NCBI GenBank assembly: GCA_015075635.1
Contig: JABTUA010000002.1
Coordinates: forward strand, 744,001-808,000
Length of the DNA stretch: 64,000 nt
Direction of reading: 5' to 3'
From: Polyangiaceae bacterium
GTDB lineage: Bacteria > Myxococcota_A > Polyangia > Polyangiales > Polyangiaceae
Positions within the stretch are counted from its first letter, which is position 1; the number at the start of each line of letters is the position of its first letter. The notes under the pieces were generated by a model, which saw only the letters and a list, made by a program, of their open reading frames with translations, did not search any database and had not been told where the DNA came from. Both the position numbers and the translations under genes were made by a program. Positions 8,755 through 16,808 of the stretch are shown in pieces.

Positions 8755-9570
8755 GTGCGGGTCCTCGACGCCGACCTCTCCTCGCTCACCCGCTTCGAGC
8801 GCGTGGCCTTGAGGCTGGGCGCCGCCGTCAACGAGTCGCCGCGGGTGAAGCGCGCGGCCCGCCGCTTCAACGAGGCGTTCACCGGTCGCTGGATGACGCT
8901 GGTGTCGGACCGGCGCATGACCTTGCTCGGGCTCGAGCACATGCTGGCGCTCCGGCCCGACCGCGGGGTAGTGCTGGCGGCGAACCACCGCAGCTTCTTC
9001 GACATGTACATGGTGCTCACGCACCTGCACAAACACGTGGACTGGTGCGAGCGCGCCTACTTCCCGGTGCGCGCTCAGTTCTGGTACGACCACCCGCTGG
9101 GCGTCCTGACCAACGTGGTGGCCAGCGCCATGAGCATGTACCCGCCGGTCTACCGCGAGACCGAGAAGCGCGCCGTCACGCGAGTCGGTCTCGACTTCTT
9201 GGCAGAAGAGCTGAAGAAGCCCGGTACGGTCGTCGGCATCCACCCCGAAGGCACGCGCAACAAGGGCGACGACCCCTACGCTCTCCTTCCCCCCGAGCAG
9301 GGCTTCGGCCGCGTGGTGCTCGGCTCGGCGCCCATCGTGGTGCCGGTGTTCGTCAACGGGATGACGAACGACTTCATCGCGGAGTGCCGCTCCACCCTCG
9401 ACGGCACGGGCATCCCCATCATCATCGCCTTCGGTCCGCCGGTCGAATTCGGCGAGCTGCTCGCGGCCGATCCTGCGCGACTGCGGGCGCAGATCGCGGT
9501 CGGCCGGCGCGTGCTCGACGAGATCGCGAAGCTCGCCGAGCTCGAGCGCGCGGAGCGAGCGGCACGCTGA
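8755..9570 (+). CDS. 1-acyl-sn-glycerol-3-phosphate acyltransferase-like protein
   Basis: 271 residues from the GTG at 8755. The PlsC-type acyltransferase signature NHRSFFD (H-x4-D) and the second block HPEGTRNKGDD are both present, with a further VPVFVNGMTNDF strand. Such enzymes acylate lysophosphatidic acid or related lipids at the membrane. An in-frame GTG at 8623 would give a longer protein with a basic, unconserved-looking extension. The later GTG has CCGGAG 5 bp upstream and leaves about 155 bp for divergent promoters, so it is preferred. It stands alone, and the acyl acceptor is not determinable. Confidence 0.82.
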   Translation: MRVLDADLSSLTRFERVALRLGAAVNESPRVKRAARRFNEAFTGRWMTLVSDRRMTLLGLEHMLALRPDRGVVLAANHRSFFDMYMVLTHLHKHVDWCERAYFPVRAQFWYDHPLGVLTNVVASAMSMYPPVYRETEKRAVTRVGLDFLAEELKKPGTVVGIHPEGTRNKGDDPYALLPPEQGFGRVVLGSAPIVVPVFVNGMTNDFIAECRSTLDGTGIPIIIAFGPPVEFGELLAADPARLRAQIAVGRRVLDEIAKLAELERAERAAR

Positions 9571-9604
9571 CGCGCGTGCTCGAACCGCAGCGCCGGCCCG
9601 CCAT

Positions 9605-11140
9605 TCACTCGAGCTTCGGGTAGCGCAGCGGCTCGCGGAACTCCGGCAGCATGTTGTCGTCGGTCACGATGCCGGCCCGGCCGGTGCGGCCGAGCAGCGC
9701 CTCCCGGCCCTCCAGGTCACCGTAGGCGAGCAGGCTCTCGAGCAGCTCGCGGTCGTCGTCCCGCGCGACGTCGATGACGGGCCGCCCCTCGATGCGAAGT
9801 CCTTCGAGCGAGCGCCTCCAGCGCCGGCGATCGAAGTCGATGGGAGCGTCGCTCACCGCGATGAAGTTGTTGACGCGGAGCGCGTGGGGGAACCCGCTGG
9901 CGGCCGTCCGGAGCACGTCCTCCGACCACGTCGTGTTGAAGTAGAACACCCCGCCCGGGAGCAGGTGACCGCGCACGATCTCGTGGAACTCGCGCGAGAC
10001 CAGGTTCGTGATGTGGGCGCGCCAGTGCCATGTGGTGTTCATCACGATCAGGTCGAAGCGGCGGTCGGGGTTGCGCAACAGCCATCGCCGGCCGTCGTCG
10101 AAGGCCAGCGTCACCTTCGGATTCGCCAGCAGGCCCCTCACCTCGGCGTGCTCGGCGATGAGCTCGGCGTACCCCGGGTTGATCTCGACCACGGTCAAGC
10201 GTTCGACACCGGGCAGGTGCGCCACCACCTGCGCCCAGGAGCCCGACGACAGACCGATCATCAGCACCTCGCGCGGCGCGCCGTGCAAGGCGCCGATGGC
10301 CAGAGCGCGCACGATGCCGTTGCGGTCACGGTGAATGGAGGTGCTCACGACGCCGTCGTAAGCCCCGCCTCCGTAGACCGTGCCGTCGTCCGTCACCGTG
10401 ATGACCCCGCTCTTGGTCTCGATGACGCGCGCGAAGCGCTGGTTCGTGAGCTCGTGCTTGTAGAGCAGCCGCTCGTATAGACGGTCGTAGCCCCGCGGTA
10501 GCGACCAAGCCACGAGCGCGGTCAGGAGCGACAGCGACCCGAGGGCGACTCCCAGCTGTCGGCGCGGCACGCGACTGGCGACGAAGAGCAGCGCCGAGAG
10601 CCCGAAGCCCGCGTAGGCGAGCCCGCGCGCGATCTGCAGAATGGGCCACGCGTCCAGGAGCACGAAGCCCGTGAGCACGCTACCCAGCGCCGAGCCGACG
10701 ATGTTGGCGAGGTACACGTAGGACAGTCGCGCCCCGGCCCGCTCGTCGGGGTCGATGCCGAAGTGACTGGTGAGCGGCAGCACCGCGCCGAGCAGCGCGG
10801 CCCCCAGCGCGACCATGCCGAGCCCCGCGCGAAAGTCCGTGTGCTTCGCCGACCACGCGAAGACCGGGACCACCGCCGCGCTCGCGGCATTGGCCAGGCC
10901 GACGAAGGCGCCGAGCGGGAGCAACGCTCGGAGCTCGCCGCCATGCCGCGCGTCGCGGCAGAACAGCCGGCTCCCCCACGAGCCCAGCGCCAATCCACCC
11001 AGGTACGCCGCGAGGAGCAGGCCGAAGCTCGCGGCGATGCCGCGGGTCATGAAGGCGATCACCCGATACCAGAGGATCTCGTAGGACAGCGCGAGGAACC
11101 CGCTGGCTCCCGCGATCAGGACGGCGATTCGGAGCCTCAC
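9605..11140 (-). CDS. Spermidine-synthase-like protein, membrane half plus methyltransferase-like domain
   Basis: 511 residues from GTG 11140. Residues about 1-210 contain six or more hydrophobic helices. Residues about 225-470 are a Rossmann domain of the spermidine-synthase type: MIGLSSGSWAQ nucleotide loop, TVVEINPGY acidic residue after strand 2, and FDDGRRWL. The catalytic aspartate usually found in the DSTDP loop is replaced here by MNTTWHW, so it is probably not a true aminopropyltransferase. Its GTG overlaps the TGA of the preceding gene (GTGA at 11140-11137), which encodes the matching first membrane half. Together they equal one fused membrane/spermidine-synthase protein of other bacteria. 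Confidence 0.8.
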   Translation of the reverse strand: MRLRIAVLIAGASGFLALSYEILWYRVIAFMTRGIAASFGLLLAAYLGGLALGSWGSRLFCRDARHGGELRALLPLGAFVGLANAASAAVVPVFAWSAKHTDFRAGLGMVALGAALLGAVLPLTSHFGIDPDERAGARLSYVYLANIVGSALGSVLTGFVLLDAWPILQIARGLAYAGFGLSALLFVASRVPRRQLGVALGSLSLLTALVAWSLPRGYDRLYERLLYKHELTNQRFARVIETKSGVITVTDDGTVYGGGAYDGVVSTSIHRDRNGIVRALAIGALHGAPREVLMIGLSSGSWAQVVAHLPGVERLTVVEINPGYAELIAEHAEVRGLLANPKVTLAFDDGRRWLLRNPDRRFDLIVMNTTWHWRAHITNLVSREFHEIVRGHLLPGGVFYFNTTWSEDVLRTAASGFPHALRVNNFIAVSDAPIDFDRRRWRRSLEGLRIEGRPVIDVARDDDRELLESLLAYGDLEGREALLGRTGRAGIVTDDNMLPEFREPLRYPKLE

Positions 11141-11736
11141 GAGCCGGCCTCGACGGGGCGGCGGGAGCTGCGGAACAACGCGTAGCTGCCGACCGCGACG
11201 GCCACGTTGATCGCGACCGCGATGCGCACGGTGGCGGCCTGACCCAGCGGGGCGAAGAGCGCCAGCGGCGCCGCGGCCGCCGCGGCCGCCGAGCCCAGGG
11301 TGTTGGCGAAGTACAGCCCGCCGACCGCACGGCCCACGTTGCCGGTGGCGCGCACGTGGTGGGCGACCAGGAGCGGCAGCGTGCTGCCCATGAGCAGCGT
11401 GGGCAGGAGCACGAGCAGGAACGTGACCAGCGCCGTGGTGAGCGGTGACTGGTGCAGGGTCGCCCGCCCGACCTCGCGGAACAACGCCAGCGAGAAGAAG
11501 CCGAACGCGCCGATCCCGAGCTCCACCAGCGCGAACCACAAGAGCGCGGGCCGCCGGGGATCCTTCGACACCGCGCCGCCCGCCAAGCTACCCAGCCCGA
11601 GCCCGAGCATGAACGCGGTCACCACCACGGTGACCGACTCGACGTTGATCCCGTAGATGGCGTAGAGCGAGCGCTGCCACACGACCTGGTAGAGCAGCGC
11701 AGCGAAGCCCGAGAGCACGAAGACGGCGTGCAGCAC
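11137..11736 (-). CDS. Membrane protein, first half of a split spermidine-synthase-like transporter module
   Basis: 199 residues with about six hydrophobic helices and no soluble domain. The opening SGFAALLYQVVWQR and the later MLGLGLGSLAGG are the repeat signature of the membrane domain attached to fused spermidine-synthase-like proteins. The same signature recurs as SGFLALSYEILWYR and LGGLALGS at the start of the next gene. The module therefore seems to be two homologous six-helix halves encoded in separate genes, coupled by a GTGA overlap. The transported or sensed molecule is unknown. Confidence 0.75.
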   Translation of the reverse strand: MLHAVFVLSGFAALLYQVVWQRSLYAIYGINVESVTVVVTAFMLGLGLGSLAGGAVSKDPRRPALLWFALVELGIGAFGFFSLALFREVGRATLHQSPLTTALVTFLLVLLPTLLMGSTLPLLVAHHVRATGNVGRAVGGLYFANTLGSAAAAAAAPLALFAPLGQAATVRIAVAINVAVAVGSYALFRSSRRPVEAGS

Positions 11737-11750
11737 TCGCCGAGGCTACC

Positions 11751-12527
11751 TCAGCCGCAGAGGTTGTAGCCGGGAAGGATGGTGCTGCCCTTGCAGGTCG
11801 TGCCGGAGGGGCAAACGCCGGCGTTCTTGCCGCACACGACGCGATTGGTGTTGCCGCTGCAAGACGACTTGCAGCTGAGCTCCGAGTAGAACCAGTAGCC
11901 CTGACGATTCTGCACCAGGTTCCCGCAGCAGACCTGGCCACCGTAGCAGTCCTCGGGTCCGTCGCAGCGCACGCTGGTCCCCGGGCAGCTCTGCAAGAAC
12001 AGGTTGCACGTGCCCTTCAGGCTCCCGGTCGAGTAGCTCTGACAGCAATAGGTGAGCGAGCCGTCGCAGCTGCTGGTCCCACAGGCGACGAAGCTGCTGA
12101 TCCCTCCGCCGCCACCCGTGCCGCCGCTTGCGCCGCCCGTGCCGCCGACGGCCCCGCTGCCGCCGACGCCTCCACTGCCACCGACGGCTCCGCTGCCACC
12201 GACCGCTCCGCTGCCACCGACGGCTCCGCTGCCACCGACGGCTCCGCCGCCGCCGCTGCCTCCCACGTTGCCAGCGCCACCGCTGGCGTCGCCGGCGGTT
12301 CCGCCGGAGGCGGCGGTCCCGCCGATGCCGGCCTCGTTCCCGCTGCCGCCGCTCGCGGTGCCGGCTGCGCCCCCGAGCGCGACGCCGCCGCTTCCGCTCA
12401 GATTGCCCGTGCCGCCGCCGCCCGGGCTGCCGCCCTTCCCGTAGAGGCCTTCGTCGCTCTCGCCGCCGCAGCCGACGATCAGCACGCCGCAGACGAAAAG
12501 CGATGCAAACAGCGAACGGGAGAGCAT
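11751..12527 (-). CDS. Gly-rich repeat lipoprotein with Cys-rich C-terminus
   Basis: 258 residues. The signal peptide ends in the lipobox IVGC-G. Residues about 30-145 are a Gly/Ser/Ala linker, including a tandem array of the hexapeptide AVGGSG. The C-terminal 110 residues contain about 16 cysteines (for example CCQSYS, CDGPEDCYGG, CCGNL, CKSSC), suggesting a small disulfide-bonded domain. The shape, anchor plus flexible spacer plus compact domain, is typical of myxobacterial surface lipoproteins. CDGPEDC also occurs in the lipoprotein at 50715, so the two may belong to one family. Function unknown. Confidence 0.75.
   Translation of the reverse strand: MLSRSLFASLFVCGVLIVGCGGESDEGLYGKGGSPGGGGTGNLSGSGGVALGGAAGTASGGSGNEAGIGGTAASGGTAGDASGGAGNVGGSGGGGAVGGSGAVGGSGAVGGSGAVGGSGGVGGSGAVGGTGGASGGTGGGGGISSFVACGTSSCDGSLTYCCQSYSTGSLKGTCNLFLQSCPGTSVRCDGPEDCYGGQVCCGNLVQNRQGYWFYSELSCKSSCSGNTNRVVCGKNAGVCPSGTTCKGSTILPGYNLCG
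12143..12250. repeat. 18-bp tandem repeat array (encodes AVGGSG)
   Basis: About six head-to-tail copies of an 18-bp unit read on the plus strand as GCCACCGACGGCTCCGCT with a few substitutions. On the minus strand it encodes AVGGSG hexapeptides within the linker of the lipoprotein. Copy number is likely to vary between strains by slippage, and it is a weak point for short-read assembly. Confidence 0.75.
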
Positions 12528-12655
12528 GGCACTGTCCTTCCGAGCTCCCCGTTAGGCTAGCGCCGGCTGCCGCGCCGAGCCAGGGACATCTCGTGAAGAC
12601 CCGCGCGGCAGCAACATCGAGCTCGGATCGCGGGTACAGTACCGAGCGCCCCACC

Positions 12656-13471
12656 GTGCGACGAATTGCCGTCCTCCTCTCCTTGTCGCTCACCGCCTGT
12701 CCCCGTGCGCCGGACAAACCCGAGCCCGCGTCGGTCGCGGTGCCTGGGCCCGCGAGCGCGAGTGTCGCAGCCGAGCCGCCCGGGCCCGCCGAGCGCACGC
12801 GCGACGAGGCCGTGCTGCTCGGAACGATCCATCGCCTGGGCACCAAGCTCTGCAAGAGCATCGACCAGGCGGACTGGGAGGACGTACACCTGCGCGCGGG
12901 CCTGGTGCGCCTGGAAGGGAACGTGGGCGGGCTCGAGGCGTTGCGCGGCACGCCCGTCATCCTGTTCGGCTCCGTGCTCGAGCAGGGTGAGCCCAAGCTG
13001 CCGCGAGACCCCGGAACCTGCCTGCCGATCCAAAGGCGCTCGGACTGGATCGACGGTCCGGACGGCGTGATCCTCCGACGCGACGCGGGCCCGGGCCTCG
13101 CGTCGTTCCGCGTTCGGGCCAGCCGGCGCTTCGAGCAGCTCGCGGCTCGCCTCGACGGCGACGACCTGGCCATCGACTTCACGAACCCCCTCGACGTCGG
13201 CCTGGAGCAGGTGGCGCTGCTCGTGCACTACGAGGGCTGCTACGGCAAGGCGCTCACGCACACCGAGCGCCGCGAGCTCGGTGCGCTCGCGGCGGGCGCC
13301 AGGAAGTCCGCGCGCGCGACCGGCATGGCGAACGTGACGCAAGGCTCTCGCCCGAACCTGACGCATCGTGCGGTTTCGGTCCAGGTGACGGGACGAGCGC
13401 CGAGTGTCTACTTCGATCTCGACGTGCCGCTCGGCGGGCTCGGGGTCCAGCTCTCGTGTCCCAAGCGCTGA
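12656..13471 (+). CDS. Predicted lipoprotein of unknown function
   Basis: 271 residues from GTG 12656. A short signal peptide (VRRIAVLLSLSLTAC) has its lipobox cysteine at residue 15, followed by a Pro/Ala-rich linker to about 45. The mature domain contains two cysteine pairs and beta-rich segments (GLVRLEGNVGG, GTPVILFGSVL, SVYFDLDVPLGG) but no motif I recognise. Starts further upstream in frame would read into the neighbouring divergent promoter region. A three-base GTG start with no strong Shine-Dalgarno makes the exact start only likely. It is followed 39 bp later by the zinc-ribbon protein. Confidence 0.7.
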   Translation: MRRIAVLLSLSLTACPRAPDKPEPASVAVPGPASASVAAEPPGPAERTRDEAVLLGTIHRLGTKLCKSIDQADWEDVHLRAGLVRLEGNVGGLEALRGTPVILFGSVLEQGEPKLPRDPGTCLPIQRRSDWIDGPDGVILRRDAGPGLASFRVRASRRFEQLAARLDGDDLAIDFTNPLDVGLEQVALLVHYEGCYGKALTHTERRELGALAAGARKSARATGMANVTQGSRPNLTHRAVSVQVTGRAPSVYFDLDVPLGGLGVQLSCPKR

Positions 13472-13510
13472 ATGCTCGCTGCCGCCCCGCCCCTCCGCTA
13501 ACCTGAGCGC

Positions 13511-13795
13511 GTGCTGTGTCCCAACTGCCAGTCGCCCTTGCAGGAGGGACGCATCGAGCTGCGTTCGCCCCGGCTCTGGCCTGCCAGTCGCGTCGACGAT
13601 GCATCCCTGTGCTTCACGGACGCCGCGGGAAACGCGATCTACCCAGAGGTCGGACATCGAGGCTTCCGCTGTCGGGAGTGCGACACGGTCGTGGTCTTGG
13701 GTCGTCCGGACGCCGAGCTCACCTGCTTCGAGTGCGGCACGCTCATCGTGGGTGACGCCGAGCGGTGCCCCGACTGCGGATGGAGCTGGAAGTAG
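13511..13795 (+). CDS. Small double zinc-ribbon protein
   Basis: 94 residues starting at GTG 13511. Four CxxC knuckles are visible: CPNC near the N-terminus, CREC in the middle, and CFEC plus CPDC at the C-terminus, ending in GWSWK. The arrangement suggests two zinc-binding ribbons of the kind found in small bacterial proteins with PNC/GxxEEG openings. Metal binding is a safe prediction; nucleic-acid or protein partners are not. It ends 5 bp before the convergent outer-membrane protein gene. Confidence 0.7.
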   Translation: MLCPNCQSPLQEGRIELRSPRLWPASRVDDASLCFTDAAGNAIYPEVGHRGFRCRECDTVVVLGRPDAELTCFECGTLIVGDAERCPDCGWSWK

Positions 13796-13799
13796 TCGT

Positions 13800-14465
13800 T
13801 CAGTTGAGGGTGGCGGTGAACATCAACCCGAGGGCGTTGGCAGAGTGCTTCGCGTCGAACTCGGGGCCGAGCAGCGTGACGATGTTGTCTTCCGCCTCGA
13901 CGTGCTGAAGTCGCAGGAGCACGCCCATCCCCCACTGCTTGGCGATCCACCACTCGTGCCCGACTCCCAGCGCCAGGCCGTAGCCAGTCGCGCCGCCGGG
14001 CTCGTCCATCGACCTCAGCGCCACGCCGCTCGTGGCACCAAGGCCGAAGCCCAGCTCGAAGTGCAGCCCGGATGCGGGGTCTGGGTAGTAGTCCACCATG
14101 GGGCCGAAGGTCACCACCGCGTAGCCGTCGCTCGTCTGGGTCTCGACGTCGCCGAAATCGGACTTCACTCCGTAGGCGGCGTTCAGGAAGAAGCCACCGG
14201 CGAGGATCAGCCCAGGCGCCAGCGCGCCACCCACCGCGAGCTCGTTGGCCTGGCCGAACCCGGTCACGGTTCCCTCCTGCTCGAAGCCGAAGGCGCCGCT
14301 CTGGCTCATGCTGACGTCGTCACGAACGAGGCCGACGCCGACGCCGAGCCGCACGTAGACACCGTCGTGGAAATATTCGCCGGGCTGGCGCCCAGGCTGC
14401 GCCGCGCTCGGTTGGGCCAGGAATAGCAGCGCCGCCAGGAGCCCCACGCGAGGGTTCGAGAGCAT
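13800..14465 (-). CDS. Predicted outer-membrane beta-barrel protein
   Basis: 221 residues. A Sec signal peptide (MLSNPRVGLLAALLF ending PSAAQ) precedes a domain of alternating amphipathic strands with Gly and aromatic residues (VYVRLGVGVGLVRDD, YAVVTFGPMVDYYPD, FELGFGLGATSGV). It ends in the strand LGLMFTATLN. The pattern fits an 8-12-stranded outer-membrane barrel. The last residue is Asn, not the usual Phe, so BAM recognition may differ. A second barrel of similar size and style (GPMVDYY versus GAAAFGNYYLDP) is at 19337, and the two are likely paralogues. Confidence 0.72.
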   Translation of the reverse strand: MLSNPRVGLLAALLFLAQPSAAQPGRQPGEYFHDGVYVRLGVGVGLVRDDVSMSQSGAFGFEQEGTVTGFGQANELAVGGALAPGLILAGGFFLNAAYGVKSDFGDVETQTSDGYAVVTFGPMVDYYPDPASGLHFELGFGLGATSGVALRSMDEPGGATGYGLALGVGHEWWIAKQWGMGVLLRLQHVEAEDNIVTLLGPEFDAKHSANALGLMFTATLN

Positions 14466-14549
14466 TCGCCTACCCTAGCCGGCGTCGAACCGCTCACCAA
14501 GGGTGGCCGGTGTGGTAGACGATGACGAAAGAGGGATGGCGCGGCGGAG

Positions 14550-16109
14550 ATGAAGCTGTGGAACCGCGTCCTTGGCCCGAGCGCTCCGTCGTCGGCGGAC
14601 CCGCGCGCGTTTCAGCAGGAGCGCGTCGCCCTGTACGTGAAGCTCTTGCTGATCCTGCTCGGGAGCTTCTACCTGATCGACGCGATTGGGGCCGTCGGCC
14701 GAGCGGGGGCCCGCGGCATGCTCGAGCTGGGCATGCTGTTCCACTTGGCGCTGCTCCTGGGCCTGCTCTCGGCCTGGCGGTTCGTGCGCCGGGGCGAGCG
14801 CTCGATGACTGCCCTCGGGGTGATCGACGCCGCGAGCACCTTCGGGATCTGCCTGATGGGCGCCGGGCTGCTGGCCACGATTCCTGCCCAGCTGGTCGTC
14901 CCGGGGCCTGCGTTTGCAGTGGCGTTCGCGGTCGTCGCCCGCGCGGCGATCGTGCCGAGCAGCGGACCACGGACCTTCGCAGTCGGCGTCGTGGCCAGCC
15001 TGATCGTCACCTACGGCTACTGGCACCGGGGGGCCGAGGCGCAGCCCGAGCCCGGCTTCGTGTTCGCCTGGACCATCGCCTTCGCGCTCGCGTCGGCGGC
15101 GGTGTCGCGCGTGATCTACGGTCTGCAGCGACAGGTGCAGGAGGCGCGCCAGCTCGGGCAATATGTGCTCGAGGACAAGCTCGGCGAAGGTGGGATGGGC
15201 GCCGTGTACCGAGCGCACCACGCCATGCTGCGGCGGGACACCGCGGTGAAGCTATTGCTGCCGGAGCGCGCGGGAGCCGAGAGCCTGGTGCGCTTCGAGC
15301 GAGAGGTGCGCCAGACGGCTCGGCTGAGCCACCCGAACACGGTCACCATCTTCGACTACGGTCGCACGCCCGACGGCACCTTCTACTATGCGATGGAGCT
15401 CTTGGATGGCGCTGATCTGGGCGAGATCGTGGAGGTCGGCGGGCCCATGCCGGCGGAGCGGGTGGTCAACGTGCTCTCTTGCGTCGCCGGAGCGCTCGCA
15501 GAAGCGCACGACATCGGGCTCATCCACCGGGACATCAAGCCCGCCAACATCATCTTGTGCCAGCAAGGTGGAGCGCCCGACGTGCCCAAGATCGTCGATT
15601 TCGGCCTGGTCAAGCAGATCGACGCGGGTGGCGACGTGCTCCAGACGAAGGCGGACACCCTCCTCGGAACGCCGCTCTACATGTCCCCGGAGTCCATCCG
15701 AAACCCGGAGGCGGTGGACGGTCGGAGCGACATCTACGCGCTGGGCGCGGTCGGCTACTACATGCTGACGGGCCACCACGTGTTCGAGGGCACAGCCGTG
15801 GTGGACGTGTGCCTGAAACACCTCGACGCCGTGCCGACGCCGCCGTCGGAGCGTCTGGGGCAGCCCGTGCCTGCGGCGCTCGAGCAGCTCTTGCTCCAGT
15901 GCTTGGCCAAGGACCCCGCCGAGCGCCCGCAGACCGCGCTGGAGCTGCAAGAGCGCCTGCGCGACACCGGCCTGCCGCCCTGGGACGCGAAGCGGGCCCG
16001 GGAGTGGTGGAGCACTCACGGCGCCACCCTGCGGTCGCGTCGCGCTGCTGCGGAGCCGCTGAGCGGGAGCGATCGCACACTGGCCGTGGACTACGGGCAG
16101 CGGAGCTGA
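14550..16109 (+). CDS. Membrane Ser/Thr protein kinase with N-terminal multi-helix domain
   Basis: 519 residues. Residues 25-190 form five to six hydrophobic helices. A short amphipathic linker (GLQRQVQEARQLGQY) leads into a Hanks-type kinase: P-loop LGEGGMGAVY at 211-220, Lys234 in AVKLL, catalytic HRDIKPAN at 326-333, DFG at 350-352 and GTPLYMSPE. All key residues are present, so it should be active. Thr370 and Thr374 lie in the activation segment. Most bacterial kinases of this class carry one C-terminal membrane helix and an outside sensor. Here the sensor candidate is a polytopic N-terminal domain, suggesting detection within the membrane. Confidence 0.9.
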   Translation: MKLWNRVLGPSAPSSADPRAFQQERVALYVKLLLILLGSFYLIDAIGAVGRAGARGMLELGMLFHLALLLGLLSAWRFVRRGERSMTALGVIDAASTFGICLMGAGLLATIPAQLVVPGPAFAVAFAVVARAAIVPSSGPRTFAVGVVASLIVTYGYWHRGAEAQPEPGFVFAWTIAFALASAAVSRVIYGLQRQVQEARQLGQYVLEDKLGEGGMGAVYRAHHAMLRRDTAVKLLLPERAGAESLVRFEREVRQTARLSHPNTVTIFDYGRTPDGTFYYAMELLDGADLGEIVEVGGPMPAERVVNVLSCVAGALAEAHDIGLIHRDIKPANIILCQQGGAPDVPKIVDFGLVKQIDAGGDVLQTKADTLLGTPLYMSPESIRNPEAVDGRSDIYALGAVGYYMLTGHHVFEGTAVVDVCLKHLDAVPTPPSERLGQPVPAALEQLLLQCLAKDPAERPQTALELQERLRDTGLPPWDAKRAREWWSTHGATLRSRRAAAEPLSGSDRTLAVDYGQRS

Positions 16110-16756
16110 GCGCGCCTGCTGGGCGCCAGGAAGTACTGCACCAAGAGCCCCAGCGCACCCGCGAGCAAGATCCAGTCGATCGCGACACCGAGCCGCAGCG
16201 CGCCGAACAGCGCGTAGCAGGTGGCTGTCGAAGCCAGGAGCAGCCGCCACGCGCCGCCCACGAGCCCGCCGCCCACGAGGGCGAGACCGCATACCAGGGC
16301 GAGCGTCGGGCAGGGCACGGTGCCGGTCGGTGCGCGATACAGGTACACGAGCGGCGATCCGTCGAGGAAGTGTGGGTAGGCCCAGCCGAAGGCGACGAGT
16401 AGGACGCCCAGCATGGAAGACCAGTCCGGCCCCCGCGCCACCGGGGACGAGGCTCCGCCGAGAGCGAGGGCCGTCAGCGCCGTGGTGATGAGCGCAAAAA
16501 CCGCGCCGTTGAAGGGATTGCCGAACACCCATGCGAGGATGCTCACCGACGCGAGCGGCAGACCGAGCGACACGGCGGCGACGCGCACCGACGGGCGAAA
16601 TCCGAACGCGAAGGCGACGCCGACGAGCGCGATCACGACGTGCCACGCGACCGCGACGGCGCTGGCTTCGTTGGCGATTCGAGTGAGGTTGGCAACTATT
16701 TCGCGGGTTCCGGGCAGGATGCGACCTCTGCACGGAGATCGCAACGAGCATGCCAA
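16091..16756 (-). CDS. Integral membrane protein of unknown function
   Basis: 221 residues, mostly hydrophobic, with about six predicted helices, for example VAVAWHVVIALVGVAFAFG, VFALITTALTALALGG, SMLGVLLVAFGWAYP and DWILLAGALGLLVQYF. There is a WAYPHFLDGSPLVYLYRAPTG loop between helices. Similar small proteins occur scattered in bacteria without known function. The start at 16756 puts a basic segment before the first helix; a start nearer the first helix is possible. Its 3' end overlaps the convergent kinase gene by 19 bp. Confidence 0.65.
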   Translation of the reverse strand: MACSLRSPCRGRILPGTREIVANLTRIANEASAVAVAWHVVIALVGVAFAFGFRPSVRVAAVSLGLPLASVSILAWVFGNPFNGAVFALITTALTALALGGASSPVARGPDWSSMLGVLLVAFGWAYPHFLDGSPLVYLYRAPTGTVPCPTLALVCGLALVGGGLVGGAWRLLLASTATCYALFGALRLGVAIDWILLAGALGLLVQYFLAPSRRAQLRCP

Positions 16757-16808
16757 AGCGTCGCTCTTTCTGCTTTCGCCGCCGTGCGGGTCGCTCTAGA
16801 AGCCGACC

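Noticed and set aside
12143-12250. Regular 18-bp repeats considered as a CRISPR array
   Set aside because: There are no unique spacers; the unit simply encodes AVGGSG in a lipoprotein linker.
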